Shown here in pieces: positions 7,849 to 16,257 of a DNA stretch of 64,000 nt. This DNA is from an uncultured Gemmiger sp. (lineage in GTDB: Bacteria > Bacillota > Clostridia > Oscillospirales > Ruminococcaceae), in NCBI GenBank assembly GCA_934502625.1, contig CAKSUQ010000001.1, positions 1-64,000 of the forward strand. Reading direction: 5' to 3'. How positions within the stretch are numbered: the first letter of the stretch is position 1; every line of letters begins with the position of its first letter. Below the pieces are notes generated by a model that was not told where the DNA came from, did not search any database, and saw only the letters and a list, made by a program, of their open reading frames with translations. The translations under genes and the position numbers were made by a program.

Positions 7849-8655
7849 TTACGCCAGATTCAGGCGCTTTGTCATAAGCCACTGGGTCAGCGCCCACAGC
7901 AGGGCGTCGACGAGGGCAAGCAGCGCGAAGACGGCGAACATCGTGAGCAGGATAACTTGCAGGCTGTTGTTGGGATCGAACAGTGCTGTGGCGGTAGAAA
8001 AGTCAAAACTGCCGAAGTACTCATATCCGCGCATGACGATGAAGATCCCTGTCAAAAGCGCTGCCACCTGCCCGGCAAAGCCGATGACGAAGTACGCCGC
8101 GATGCTGATGAGCAGCCGCTGCTGGGTGAACTGCGCGGCGAACGCGCAGGCCAGATAGGTATGCAGCAGTGCGCCCACGATGAGCGCCAGCATGATCAGA
8201 AACAATACCGCCCAGATGGCGAAATCCTCGACAGTGACGCGGCTGAAATCGGATTCAAAACCGCCGCCGACAGAATCAGCGGTCAGCGTGCCGCAGAGGG
8301 CAAAAAACACCATGCCGAACAGCGTCCACGCCGTGCCGCAAATCACCTTGGCGGCAATGTGCTGCCAAGGCTGCACGGGCAGCGCCAGCATTAAATACCC
8401 ACGGTCGCCCAGCAGGCGGTAAAACTGCTGCACCTCGATGAAAGAGCATACGGCCAGCACGACCAGCAGGCTGGCGGCAGAGGCCAGACTCAAAAGCGCC
8501 ACAGCGACGCCGACCATCGGCAAAGTACGGGACGTGTTTTGGATGAGATGGGTCAGCACGTTGGTAAAAAGATTCAGCACAAGCACACCCGCCGCAATGG
8601 GCAGTACGACGCGGCCGGTCGTCTTGAACTCATAATGCAAAAGTTTCGTCAGCAT
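7849..8655 (-). CDS. ABC-2 type transporter permease
   Basis: A 268-residue membrane protein with about six hydrophobic segments and the start MLTKLLHYEFKTTGR common in ABC-2 permeases. It overlaps the end of the adjacent ATPase gene by 7 bases, so the two are translated together. With the ATPase and the GntR regulator it matches the YtrA-type operon layout linked in Bacillus to cell-envelope stress; the substrate is not deducible. Confidence 0.8.
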   Translation of the reverse strand: MLTKLLHYEFKTTGRVVLPIAAGVLVLNLFTNVLTHLIQNTSRTLPMVGVAVALLSLASAASLLVVLAVCSFIEVQQFYRLLGDRGYLMLALPVQPWQHIAAKVICGTAWTLFGMVFFALCGTLTADSVGGGFESDFSRVTVEDFAIWAVLFLIMLALIVGALLHTYLACAFAAQFTQQRLLISIAAYFVIGFAGQVAALLTGIFIVMRGYEYFGSFDFSTATALFDPNNSLQVILLTMFAVFALLALVDALLWALTQWLMTKRLNLA

Positions 8656-9347
8656 TTGTAAACCTCCCGGAAGTAAGCGTCGACGCTCATGCCCGTTTCT
8701 TCGCGCAGTTCGTCGACGGCGGCCTGACGCAGGACTTTACCGTCCTGCAGCAGAATAACCTCGTCCAGCACCTTTTCAATGTCGCCGATCAGGTGGGTGG
8801 ACAGCACCAGCGCGGCGTCCTCGCTGTAGTTGTGCAGGATGGTGCTTAAAATATAGTCGCGCGCGGCGGGATCAACGCCGCCCAGCGGCTCGTCCAGCAG
8901 GTAGAGCTTTGCGGCGCGGCTCATCGTCAGGCAGAGCTGCATCTTCTCCTGCGTGCCTTTGCTCATCGCTTCGATTTTATCGTGGGGGCTGATGCGCAGG
9001 TCGGCCAGCATGGCGTCGGCCTTGACCTTGTCGAAGTCGGTGAAGAAATCGGCGTACAGGCTCACGGCGTCGGCGGCAGTGTACTCCGTCGGCAGCGCCA
9101 TGCGGTCGGGCAGGTAGCTCGTGATGGCCTTTGTGTAGATGCCGACGGGGATTTTGTCGATGGTGACGCTGCCCGCCGTGGGCTGCAAAAGCCCGGCGGA
9201 GATTTTCAGCAGGGTCGTTTTGCCGCTTCCGTTCGGCCCCAGCAGACCGACCAGCTTGCCGGGCGTGACGGCAAACTCTGCGCCGTTCAGCGCGGCGGTG
9301 CGGCCATAGCGTTTGACAAGGTCGTGTACCTCATAGATCGCATCCAT
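8649..9347 (-). CDS. ABC transporter ATP-binding protein
   Basis: A 232-residue ATPase. Walker A GPNGSGKTT, a divergent signature (MSKGTQEKMQLCLTMSR in place of LSGGQ), Walker B LYLLDEPLGGVD and a switch histidine in LSTHLIGD are visible. The MSKGxxEK signature is usual for the YtrB/BcrA-type exporters regulated by GntR proteins. It lies between the regulator (3 bases upstream) and the permease. Confidence 0.88.
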   Translation of the reverse strand: MDAIYEVHDLVKRYGRTAALNGAEFAVTPGKLVGLLGPNGSGKTTLLKISAGLLQPTAGSVTIDKIPVGIYTKAITSYLPDRMALPTEYTAADAVSLYADFFTDFDKVKADAMLADLRISPHDKIEAMSKGTQEKMQLCLTMSRAAKLYLLDEPLGGVDPAARDYILSTILHNYSEDAALVLSTHLIGDIEKVLDEVILLQDGKVLRQAAVDELREETGMSVDAYFREVYKC

Positions 9348-9350
9348 AGT

Positions 9351-9725
9351 TTACTCCTCTTGGTTGGGCTGCGCGGTTTCGCGCAGCAGCGTTTCGATTT
9401 CGGTTTCGGTCAGGCCGAGGGCGTGCATCTGGTGCAGAAACTCCCCCGCCAGCGTTTTTGCCCGGCGGCGGCGCAGGGCTTGCAGGGCGGCTTCGTCCGC
9501 AGTGACGGTGCGCCCGGCGGTGCGCTGTGCCTGCAAAAGGCCACGGTTTTCCAGCTCCTGCAAGGCGCGCTGCATCGTGTTGGGGTTGACCCCGGCGTCG
9601 GCGGCAAGCTCCCGCACGGGCGCGACGCGGCTGCCGGGCGGGAACTCCCCTGCCACAAGCGCAAGCTCCAGCTGTTCGACCAGCTGCACATAGACCGGGC
9701 GGCCTGCTGTGATGTTCCAGTTCAT
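9351..9725 (-). CDS. GntR-family transcriptional regulator, YtrA subfamily
   Basis: A 124-residue protein: an N-terminal winged helix (residues about 10-75, with VYVQLVEQLELALVAGEFPP and PNTMQRALQELENRGLL) and a short C-terminal dimerisation segment with no ligand domain, as in YtrA. It probably represses its own ABC operon by binding the palindrome at 9741-9774. AAAGGAG precedes the ATG. Confidence 0.9.
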   Translation of the reverse strand: MNWNITAGRPVYVQLVEQLELALVAGEFPPGSRVAPVRELAADAGVNPNTMQRALQELENRGLLQAQRTAGRTVTADEAALQALRRRRAKTLAGEFLHQMHALGLTETEIETLLRETAQPNQEE

Positions 9726-9740
9726 TGTGGATGCTCCTTT

Positions 9741-9796
9741 GTATTATTGTATTAAGAGCTTAATACAATAATACACGCAGATAGGGAGATTGTCAA
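9741..9796 (-). promoter_or_regulatory. Promoter with overlapping 34-bp perfect palindrome (GntR operator)
   Basis: Minus-strand TTGACA (9791-9796), 17-bp spacer, TATTAT (9768-9773). A perfect palindrome with 16-bp arms (GTATTATTGTATTAAG and its complement, 2-bp centre) covers 9741-9774, that is the -10 box and the start site. A bound regulator would block RNA polymerase, so self-repression is expected. A further inverted repeat GGGGAAT/ATTCCCC lies at 9797-9819. Confidence 0.8.
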
Positions 9797-9852
9797 GGGG
9801 AATACTAAAAAAATTCCCCGCATAGGCAGGGACGGCAGCGGCAATCTGGTTA

Positions 9853-9881
9853 GTGACTTTGGCGCTTCCTTGTGGTATACT
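9853..9881 (+). promoter_or_regulatory. Probable promoter of the flippase gene
   Basis: GTGACT (9853-9858), 17-bp spacer, TATACT (9876-9881), about 70 bases upstream of the chosen start. Confidence 0.5.
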
Positions 9882-9955
9882 GTATCAATATAGGATTTTG
9901 AAGTTTGCGGCAGATGTTTTTTACTGCCGTGCGTTTTGCGATAGAGGTTACGCGA

Positions 9956-11404
9956 ATGCGTGGATTAAGTGGATTAAAAAGAAATTTCGGCTATCAGATG
10001 GTGTACAGAATTTTGCTTGTGGTAACACCGCTGATCACCTCGCCCTATTTGGCGCGCGTCTTGGGCGTTGAGGCGCTGGGGCAGTATTCTGCCAGTCAGG
10101 CGTTCGTCAACTATTTCATTCTGTTTGCCATGCTGGGCATTGAGAATTACGGAAACAGAACTGTCGCAAGGGTGCAGGACGACAAGCAGGAGCGGTCAGC
10201 GGCGTTCTGGAATATCTACATCATACAGGTCATCGCGACCTGCTGCTCAATCGCGGCTTTTTTGTTGTTGGTGGAGATGCTTATCAAGCCGGAAGTCAGA
10301 TTGGTATACCTGATGCAGGGATTGTGGCTGATCGATTCGTTGCTGAATATCAACTGGTTCTTCTGGGGCTGTGAGCAGTTCAAACTGACGGTCACAAGAA
10401 ACATCGTAATAAAAATTGCATCCATTGCAGGCATTCTTTTATTTGTAAAAAGCCCCAGAGATTTGTGGATCTACGTTATGATCGTCTGCATGAGCGGCGT
10501 GCTGGCCGAGGGCTCGCTGTGGTTCTTCCTGCCGCGGTATATCGAAAAGCCCAAGGTGCAATGGCAGGAGGTTCTGCAGAATGTAGCGCCGATTCTCCAG
10601 CTCTTTATTCCGGTGCTGGCGTCCAGTGTTTTTCACATAATGGATAAAACGATGCTGAACATTCTCAGCAACGACGCCAACAGCGGGTACTACTATAACG
10701 CGGATAAAATCATTAACGTGCCGCTGCAGTTGATTACCGGCATGAGTGCCGTAATGCTTCCACGGGTGGCGAATACGCTGCACACCGAGGGAAGCGGAAA
10801 GGTGAAGGAGCTGCTGAGCAAATCGGCCGAGCTTACCCTGTTTTTGACGTGTGCCATCGCCTTTGGCATCGGCGCAATCTCCGACAGCTTTGTCCCATTT
10901 TTCTTCGGGGACGGGTATGAGCCGTGTATACTCTTGATAAAAGTATTCGTTCCGGTTTTGATTATTAAAGCCCTCAGCGATTTCGTCCGCGGGCAGTATC
11001 TGATCCCCACCGGTAAAGATAAGATCTATACGATCGCAGTTTTCGGGGGTGCGCTGTCCAACGTGGCAGCCAACTATATCCTGATTCGGCAGTACGGCGC
11101 GCTGGGCGCAACGATCGGCACGCTGATTGCAGAATTTATCGTCCTCGTCATACAGGTGGTCGGCGCGAAAAAGGATCTCCCGTTAAAAGAGATCATCGGG
11201 ACAAACGGAATTTATATCGTATTCGGAATCATTATGTTTGCGGTGGTGGCCGTTCTGTCCCTGTATATGGCAGGCAGCGGCATTGTAAAAGTAGCCGCCC
11301 TGATTCTGGCGGGCGCGGTTGTCTACATGCTTCTCTGCGTGGGCTATTGGAGGATAAATAAGAAGAGCATTTTTGCGAGATATGTTCCGTGGAACCGTAA
11401 GTAA
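9956..11404 (+). CDS. Polysaccharide flippase / oligosaccharide transporter (Wzx, RfbX-like)
   Basis: A 482-residue membrane protein with 12-14 hydrophobic segments of the MOP superfamily, which flips lipid-linked glycan units across the cytoplasmic membrane. The N-terminal LVVTPLITSPYLARVLG is the usual Wzx signature, and GLWLIDSLLNINWFFWG is also family-like. I use the ATG at 9956, which has GAGGT 8 bases before it, rather than a TTG at 9905 with no ribosome site. It is monocistronic with its own promoter and terminator; no glycosyltransferase cluster surrounds it. Confidence 0.88.
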   Translation: MRGLSGLKRNFGYQMVYRILLVVTPLITSPYLARVLGVEALGQYSASQAFVNYFILFAMLGIENYGNRTVARVQDDKQERSAAFWNIYIIQVIATCCSIAAFLLLVEMLIKPEVRLVYLMQGLWLIDSLLNINWFFWGCEQFKLTVTRNIVIKIASIAGILLFVKSPRDLWIYVMIVCMSGVLAEGSLWFFLPRYIEKPKVQWQEVLQNVAPILQLFIPVLASSVFHIMDKTMLNILSNDANSGYYYNADKIINVPLQLITGMSAVMLPRVANTLHTEGSGKVKELLSKSAELTLFLTCAIAFGIGAISDSFVPFFFGDGYEPCILLIKVFVPVLIIKALSDFVRGQYLIPTGKDKIYTIAVFGGALSNVAANYILIRQYGALGATIGTLIAEFIVLVIQVVGAKKDLPLKEIIGTNGIYIVFGIIMFAVVAVLSLYMAGSGIVKVAALILAGAVVYMLLCVGYWRINKKSIFARYVPWNRK

Positions 11405-11415
11405 AGCGGTATAAA

Positions 11416-11451
11416 AAATCCCCGGATTTCCTTTTGGAAGTCCGGGGATTT
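11416..11451 (+). terminator. Terminator after the flippase gene
   Basis: An 11-bp perfect stem (AAATCCCCGGA and its complement) around a 14-base loop, 12 bases after the stop codon and just before the opposing tRNA gene. Confidence 0.8.
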
Positions 11452-11454
11452 CTA

Positions 11455-11538
11455 TGCCGCCGACCGGGATCGAACCGGTACGGTATCACTACCGAGGGAT
11501 TTTAAGTCCCTTGCGTCTGCCAGTTCCGCCACGGCGGC
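11455..11538 (-). tRNA. tRNA-Leu (anticodon TAA)
   Basis: Read on the minus strand: acceptor stem GCCGCCG/CGGCGGC, a long variable arm (CGGTAGTGATACCG, type II tRNA), T-loop GGTTCGATC, and anticodon loop CTTAAAA giving anticodon TAA. CCA is not encoded. Confidence 0.95.
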
Positions 11539-11584
11539 ACAATACATGTATTGTAACGCATATATCACAAAATGTCAATCATCA

Positions 11585-11613
11585 TTGTTTCATTTTTCTT
11601 TTTATGGTATACT
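11585..11613 (+). promoter_or_regulatory. Promoter of the GT-C-like membrane protein gene
   Basis: TTGTTT (11585-11590), 17-bp spacer, TATACT (11608-11613), about 30 bases before the start codon. Confidence 0.6.
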
Positions 11614-11645
11614 GTATTCGTAGTATTCTGTAAGTGAGGCATGGT

Positions 11646-13592
11646 ATGCTGAAAAATAGATCACAACGCACGGCACAGCTGTTTTTGCTGGGGGCGGCGC
11701 TGGGCACGATGGTGTTTTTGCTCGTCTACGGGCTGGCACCGCTGGACGTTGCCAACGATGCTTTCTGCCGGGGCGGCTTTATTGAAAAGGACATCCAGCA
11801 GCATTACGCGGGCTGGTTGTTTTACCGGCACAGCGCGCTTTCGTGGCCGCTGGGCGTGACGCAGAACGTCAACTACCCCAGCGGCGTCAGCGTGGCGTAT
11901 ACGGATTCCATCCCCCTGCTGGCGGTGCTCTGCCGCCCGCTGGCGGCGGCGCTGGGCGGCACATTCCAGTATTTCGGGTGTTTTACCCTTATCTGCTTTG
12001 CACTGCAGGGCGGGTTTGCGGCGCTGCTCTGCGGTTTGTTTGCCGAGGGGCTGGCCGCGCCGGTGATCGGGTCGCTCGTCTTTTCCGCCAGCCCCATTTT
12101 GATTGAGCGTGCGTTCCGCCATACCTCGCTGGGGGCACAGTGGCTCGTGCTGGCGGCGCTGTACTGCTATTTTTCCAATAAGCGTCGCGGGCGGTATGTG
12201 TCGCCGGGGCTGTTTTTGCTCAATGTGCTGGCCGTGGGCATCCACCCCTATTTCCTGCCCATGACCTACGCCGTCACACTGGCACTGTTGCTGGAATACG
12301 CCGTACAGAAGCGGCAGTGGCTGCGCCCGGCGGCGTATCTCGTCGGCAATATGGTCTGCACAGCGCTGCTGGGCTGGGCGCTGGGGCTTTTGTATGGCAC
12401 GGCCACCAGCGGCGGTCAGGCGCTGTACGGCTATTTTGCGATGAACCTCAACGCGCTGTGGAACCCGGTGGGCGTGAACGGTGTGCTGTACAGCCGCCTG
12501 CTGCCCGCGCAGCATCAGGTCAACGGCAACTATGATGCCTTCGCCTATCTGGGGCTGGGGGTGCTGATCGCGCTGCCCGTGGCGTTGGTGCTGGTGCGGC
12601 GGCGCGCGGCAGCCATGCTGCGCCGCCATTGGGCGCTCTGCCTTGTCTGCACGGTGCTGACCGTGTTTGCCGTCAGCAATGTCATCACGGCCAACGGTGT
12701 GACGCTGGCGACGCTGCCACTGCCCGCTTCGCTGATCAAGCTGTTCTCGGTGTTCCGCTCCGGCGGGCGGCTGTTCTGGCCGGTGTACTACCTGCTGACG
12801 CTGGCGGCGTTTGCGGGGCTGGCGCAGCTGCCCCGCGCTGCCCTTTGGGTCACGGTGTTTGCGGCGGTGCAGCTGTGGGATATAAGCCCCGCGCTGGTGC
12901 AGCGGCATGACGCAATGCGCGCCGCCGAGACGGCGGACGCTTTCCCGACCGAGATGCAGAGCGATTTCTGGCAGGCCGCTACAGGCTATGCCCACATTGA
13001 ATCGGTACAGGGCATGCAGGCGGACGGGCTGCATCTGGCGCTGTGGGCGGCGGACAACGGCATGACGACAGACGACCCCTTCGCCGCGCGCTATGACGAG
13101 GACGCCCTTGCCGATACACGGCAGGCTGCCCTTGACGCGCTGGCTGCCGGTACGCCGCAGGCGGATACGCTCTATCTTTTCGAGGACGAGGGTGCATTTT
13201 TGCAGGCGGTCGAGCCGGTGAAAGATCTGGCGTGGTGCGGCCGCGTGACAAGCGTGGACGGCAGCGTGAGCTGGTATGTCATTGCGCCGGGCTTGCAGGG
13301 GCAGCAGTTTGACGCGCTCTGCACGCCCTACGGCGACGGCTATCCCCTGCGGCTGGCCGACTACACCGATGCGCTCTGGAACCGGGGCGTGCTGGATTCG
13401 ACGAAGAAGACGGTTTGTTTTGCGGATTCCCCCTTCGCCCGTGCGAAGCTGGAAGGCGCGGTGGCTTTGTGCGCAAACGGGCAGGAATACCCGATTTTGG
13501 AAGTGGACGACCACGACGCCGGTTGGCTGATGGTTACGCTGGATATTGACGACGCCACAGTTTTGTGGGATCAGGAGTTGACGACAAAATGA
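11646..13592 (+). CDS. Large membrane protein, DUF6311-like (putative GT-C glycosyltransferase)
   Basis: A 648-residue protein with about ten transmembrane segments in residues 10-430 and a soluble C-terminal part of about 200 residues. The first extracytoplasmic loop carries acidic residues (DIQQHYAGWLFYR) and conserved aromatic positions like those of GT-C enzymes that use lipid-linked sugars. I recognise the overall pattern of the DUF6311 family but a sugar-transfer activity is only inferred. The ATG at 11646 has GAGG 7 bases upstream; a GTG at 11634 is possible. Its last bases overlap the start of the RluA-type gene (ATGA). Confidence 0.65.
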   Translation: MLKNRSQRTAQLFLLGAALGTMVFLLVYGLAPLDVANDAFCRGGFIEKDIQQHYAGWLFYRHSALSWPLGVTQNVNYPSGVSVAYTDSIPLLAVLCRPLAAALGGTFQYFGCFTLICFALQGGFAALLCGLFAEGLAAPVIGSLVFSASPILIERAFRHTSLGAQWLVLAALYCYFSNKRRGRYVSPGLFLLNVLAVGIHPYFLPMTYAVTLALLLEYAVQKRQWLRPAAYLVGNMVCTALLGWALGLLYGTATSGGQALYGYFAMNLNALWNPVGVNGVLYSRLLPAQHQVNGNYDAFAYLGLGVLIALPVALVLVRRRAAAMLRRHWALCLVCTVLTVFAVSNVITANGVTLATLPLPASLIKLFSVFRSGGRLFWPVYYLLTLAAFAGLAQLPRAALWVTVFAAVQLWDISPALVQRHDAMRAAETADAFPTEMQSDFWQAATGYAHIESVQGMQADGLHLALWAADNGMTTDDPFAARYDEDALADTRQAALDALAAGTPQADTLYLFEDEGAFLQAVEPVKDLAWCGRVTSVDGSVSWYVIAPGLQGQQFDALCTPYGDGYPLRLADYTDALWNRGVLDSTKKTVCFADSPFARAKLEGAVALCANGQEYPILEVDDHDAGWLMVTLDIDDATVLWDQELTTK

Positions 13593-14497
13593 AAGAACTG
13601 CATGTAAAAAGCCTGCTGCCGGTGCGGCTGGACAAATATCTGATGGAACAGTTTCCCGCCCTTGGCATGGGACGGCTGAACAAAGCCCTGCGCGAGAATA
13701 AAATCAAGCTGAACGGCAAAAAGCAGCCGCTGTCGACCCGTGTGCAGAACGGCGATATTATCAGGCTGTTTTTGACAGACGACCAGCTGGCAAACCGCCC
13801 CACGCCCGCCGCCGTCTTTGTGTACGAGGACGACGACATCATCATCGCGAACAAGCCCGCAGGCATTGCGGTGGACGGTCCCGACAGCGACACCCTCATC
13901 CGCCGTGTGCAGACAAAGCTGGCCGCCGAGGGCAAATCCTCCCACGCGGTGCTCTGCCATCGGCTTGACACTGGCACAAGCGGGCTGGTGCTGCTGGCAA
14001 AAAACAGCGCGGCGGAAAACTTCCTGACTGCCGCCATCAAGGCGCGCAGCATTGAAAAACGCTACCTCTGTGTGACGTTCGGCCGCCCGAACCCGCCCAC
14101 CGCCCTGCTGCGGGATTACCTCTTGAAAGATGCCGAGCGCGGCATTGTACGCATTACCGATACGACGGCAGGCGGCGCGAAGGAGGTCATCACCGGCTAC
14201 GAGACGCTGGCCGTCAGCGGGCGGCTGGCGCTGCTGGAAGTCGAGCTTGTAACCGGCCGTACTCATCAGATCCGCGCGCATCTTGCGCACATCGGCTGCC
14301 CGATCTTAGGCGACTCGAAGTACGGCAACAACGCTGCAAACCGTGAGCTGCGGCTGAAATATCAGGCACTCTGCGCGTGGGAGCTGCGCTTCCCCGCCCA
14401 AATCAGCGACCCGCGTTTTGCGCACCTGGCCGGGCGGGTTTTCCACGCCGAAAAGCCGTGGTACTGCCAGCAGGTCGTCGACGGTACGCTGAAATGA
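13589..14497 (+). CDS. RluA-family rRNA/tRNA pseudouridine synthase
   Basis: A 302-residue enzyme converting uridine to pseudouridine in RNA. It has an N-terminal S4 RNA-binding domain (residues about 10-70, LPVRLDKYLMEQFP) and a catalytic domain with the signature HRLDTGTSGLVLLAK, whose Asp is the nucleophile, and GRTHQIRAHLAHIGCPILGD. Target site cannot be assigned. It starts by ATGA overlap with the upstream membrane protein gene, so the two are translationally coupled. Confidence 0.93.
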   Translation: MKELHVKSLLPVRLDKYLMEQFPALGMGRLNKALRENKIKLNGKKQPLSTRVQNGDIIRLFLTDDQLANRPTPAAVFVYEDDDIIIANKPAGIAVDGPDSDTLIRRVQTKLAAEGKSSHAVLCHRLDTGTSGLVLLAKNSAAENFLTAAIKARSIEKRYLCVTFGRPNPPTALLRDYLLKDAERGIVRITDTTAGGAKEVITGYETLAVSGRLALLEVELVTGRTHQIRAHLAHIGCPILGDSKYGNNAANRELRLKYQALCAWELRFPAQISDPRFAHLAGRVFHAEKPWYCQQVVDGTLK

Positions 14498-14510
14498 CAA
14501 TACCAATATA

Positions 14511-14553
14511 AAAACGCCCTGCTGTGCAGCACAACCGCACAGCAGGGCGTTTT
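14511..14553. terminator. Bidirectional terminator
   Basis: A 17-bp perfect stem (AAAACGCCCTGCTGTGC and complement) around a 9-base loop, with A/T tracts at both ends, between the convergent RluA and antiporter genes. Confidence 0.9.
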
Positions 14554-14568
14554 GTGGTTTATATAAGG

Positions 14569-16107
14569 TTAGTCAACAGCGTTCAGCACTTCGGTGGCGT
14601 CCTCGGCCATGCTGCGCTTGCGCAGCCAGAGGAGCATCGCGGTCAGGATGGCAAGCGATGCAATCAACGTGACGAGCCAGTTCTCGGTGAAGCCTGCAAT
14701 CAGGTAGCCGGGCACGCAGGCCGCGACAACGACCATCGCGTACTGCATCTGGGTCTGCACATGGTTGATGTGGTTGGACTGCGCGCCGGAACTGGACATG
14801 ATGGTCGTGTCCGAAATCGGCGAGATATGGTCGCCGCAGACCGCACCGGCCAGCACGGCGGAGACTGCCACGATCATCATGGTCGGGTCGGTCTCGGCAA
14901 ACATGTTGACGACGATGGGCACGAGAATTGCGAACGTGCCCCAGCTGGTGCCGGACGAGAACGCGATAAAGATGGCGATGCAGAAAATCAGCAGCGGCAC
15001 AAAGCGCATCAGGCCGGCGTTCAGGCTGACGGCCTGCCGCACAAAGTCGCCGATGCCCAACGCGTCGGTCATGCCCTTCAGCGTCCAAGCCAGCACCAGA
15101 ATCAGGATGGGCGGCATCATCAGCTTGCCGCCCTCCGGCACAGAGTTCATGAAATCTTTAAAGCCGATGACCCGGCGCGGCAGGTAGAACAGCAGCAAGA
15201 AGCCCACCGTGACAAGCCCCGCAAAGACGAGCGACTCCGACGAGGAGCAGTTGGCGAAATCCTCAACGATGTTCGTGCCGCCGTTCAGGTAGCCCGTCCA
15301 GATCATTGCGGCAATGGCGGTAAAAATCATGACGATCATCGGTGCAATCAGGTCGATGACCTTGCCCTTGGCGTACTTGCCGCCCTCGGTAGGGTCGTGC
15401 GTCTCCTGATTCTGGAACGCCTCGCCGCCGGAGGTGAAGAGGTCGCCGTTGGCGGCATTGCGCTCGTGCTTTTTCATCAGGCCGAAGTCGAAGCCCAGCA
15501 GCGAGGTGAAAAACACCATGTAGATCGTCAGCAGTGCGTAGAGGTTGAACGGGATCGTGCGGACGAACATCTCAAAGCCGGACATCGAGCTGCCTGCAGG
15601 GACGTAGGAGTTGACCGCCGCCGCCCACGAGGAGATCGGCGCGATGATGCAGACCGGCGCAGCCGTGGCGTCGATGATGTAGGCCAGCTTTGCGCGGGAG
15701 ACCTTGTATTTGTCGGTGACGGGGCGCATGACCGAGCCGACCGTCAGGCAGTTGAAGTAGTCGTCGACGAAGATCAGTGCGCCCAGCAGCGAGGTCGCCA
15801 CAAGGGAGGCGCGCTTGCTTTTCAGCTTTTGGGACGCCCACTCGCCGTAGGCGCGGGTGCCGCCGGACTCCTGCATCAGCATGACGACCATGCCCAGCAG
15901 GATCATGAACATCAAAATCGAGAAGTCGACGCTCTCGATCATCGTGTTGAACAGCGTGTCAAACGCCATCCATGGGTGAAATTCCGTCACCAGCAGCGCG
16001 CCAAGCGCACAGCCAGCGAACAGCGAAAGGTAGACTTCCTTTGTCAGCAGCGCCAGCAGGATGGCGACGACGGGCGGCATCAGTGACCACCAAGTTCCTA
16101 TAAACAT
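14569..16107 (-). CDS. Na+/H+ antiporter, NhaC family
   Basis: A 512-residue protein with 11-13 transmembrane segments. Motifs such as FVDDYFNCLTVGSVMRPVTD, SSGTSWGTFAILVPIV and GDHISPISDTTIMSSSGA are typical of the NhaC antiporter family, including the paired Asp in FVDD. It exchanges sodium for protons, or for organic acids in some members, at the cytoplasmic membrane. AAGGAG precedes the ATG. It appears monocistronic. Confidence 0.92.
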   Translation of the reverse strand: MFIGTWWSLMPPVVAILLALLTKEVYLSLFAGCALGALLVTEFHPWMAFDTLFNTMIESVDFSILMFMILLGMVVMLMQESGGTRAYGEWASQKLKSKRASLVATSLLGALIFVDDYFNCLTVGSVMRPVTDKYKVSRAKLAYIIDATAAPVCIIAPISSWAAAVNSYVPAGSSMSGFEMFVRTIPFNLYALLTIYMVFFTSLLGFDFGLMKKHERNAANGDLFTSGGEAFQNQETHDPTEGGKYAKGKVIDLIAPMIVMIFTAIAAMIWTGYLNGGTNIVEDFANCSSSESLVFAGLVTVGFLLLFYLPRRVIGFKDFMNSVPEGGKLMMPPILILVLAWTLKGMTDALGIGDFVRQAVSLNAGLMRFVPLLIFCIAIFIAFSSGTSWGTFAILVPIVVNMFAETDPTMMIVAVSAVLAGAVCGDHISPISDTTIMSSSGAQSNHINHVQTQMQYAMVVVAACVPGYLIAGFTENWLVTLIASLAILTAMLLWLRKRSMAEDATEVLNAVD

Positions 16108-16217
16108 TTCTTACTCCTTCTTCCCGCCGCGGGCGGGGCGTTCCATAATTATTCATATTCTAACATATGGACGCAGATGTTTCAATAGCTGGGCGTAAAA
16201 CAAAATTTTACAAAAAA

Positions 16218-16242
16218 TCCCGCTGCTTTTGCCGCAGCGGGA
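16218..16242 (-). terminator. Terminator after the Na+/alanine symporter gene
   Basis: A 9-bp stem (TCCCGCTGC and complement) with a 7-base loop and a run of T on the minus strand. Confidence 0.85.
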
Positions 16243-16257
16243 GGAAAATCAGACGGT

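Noticed and set aside
6917-7897. Minus-strand frame of 326 codons over the patatin gene
   Set aside because: The plus strand has clear catalytic motifs; the minus product is low in recognisable structure.
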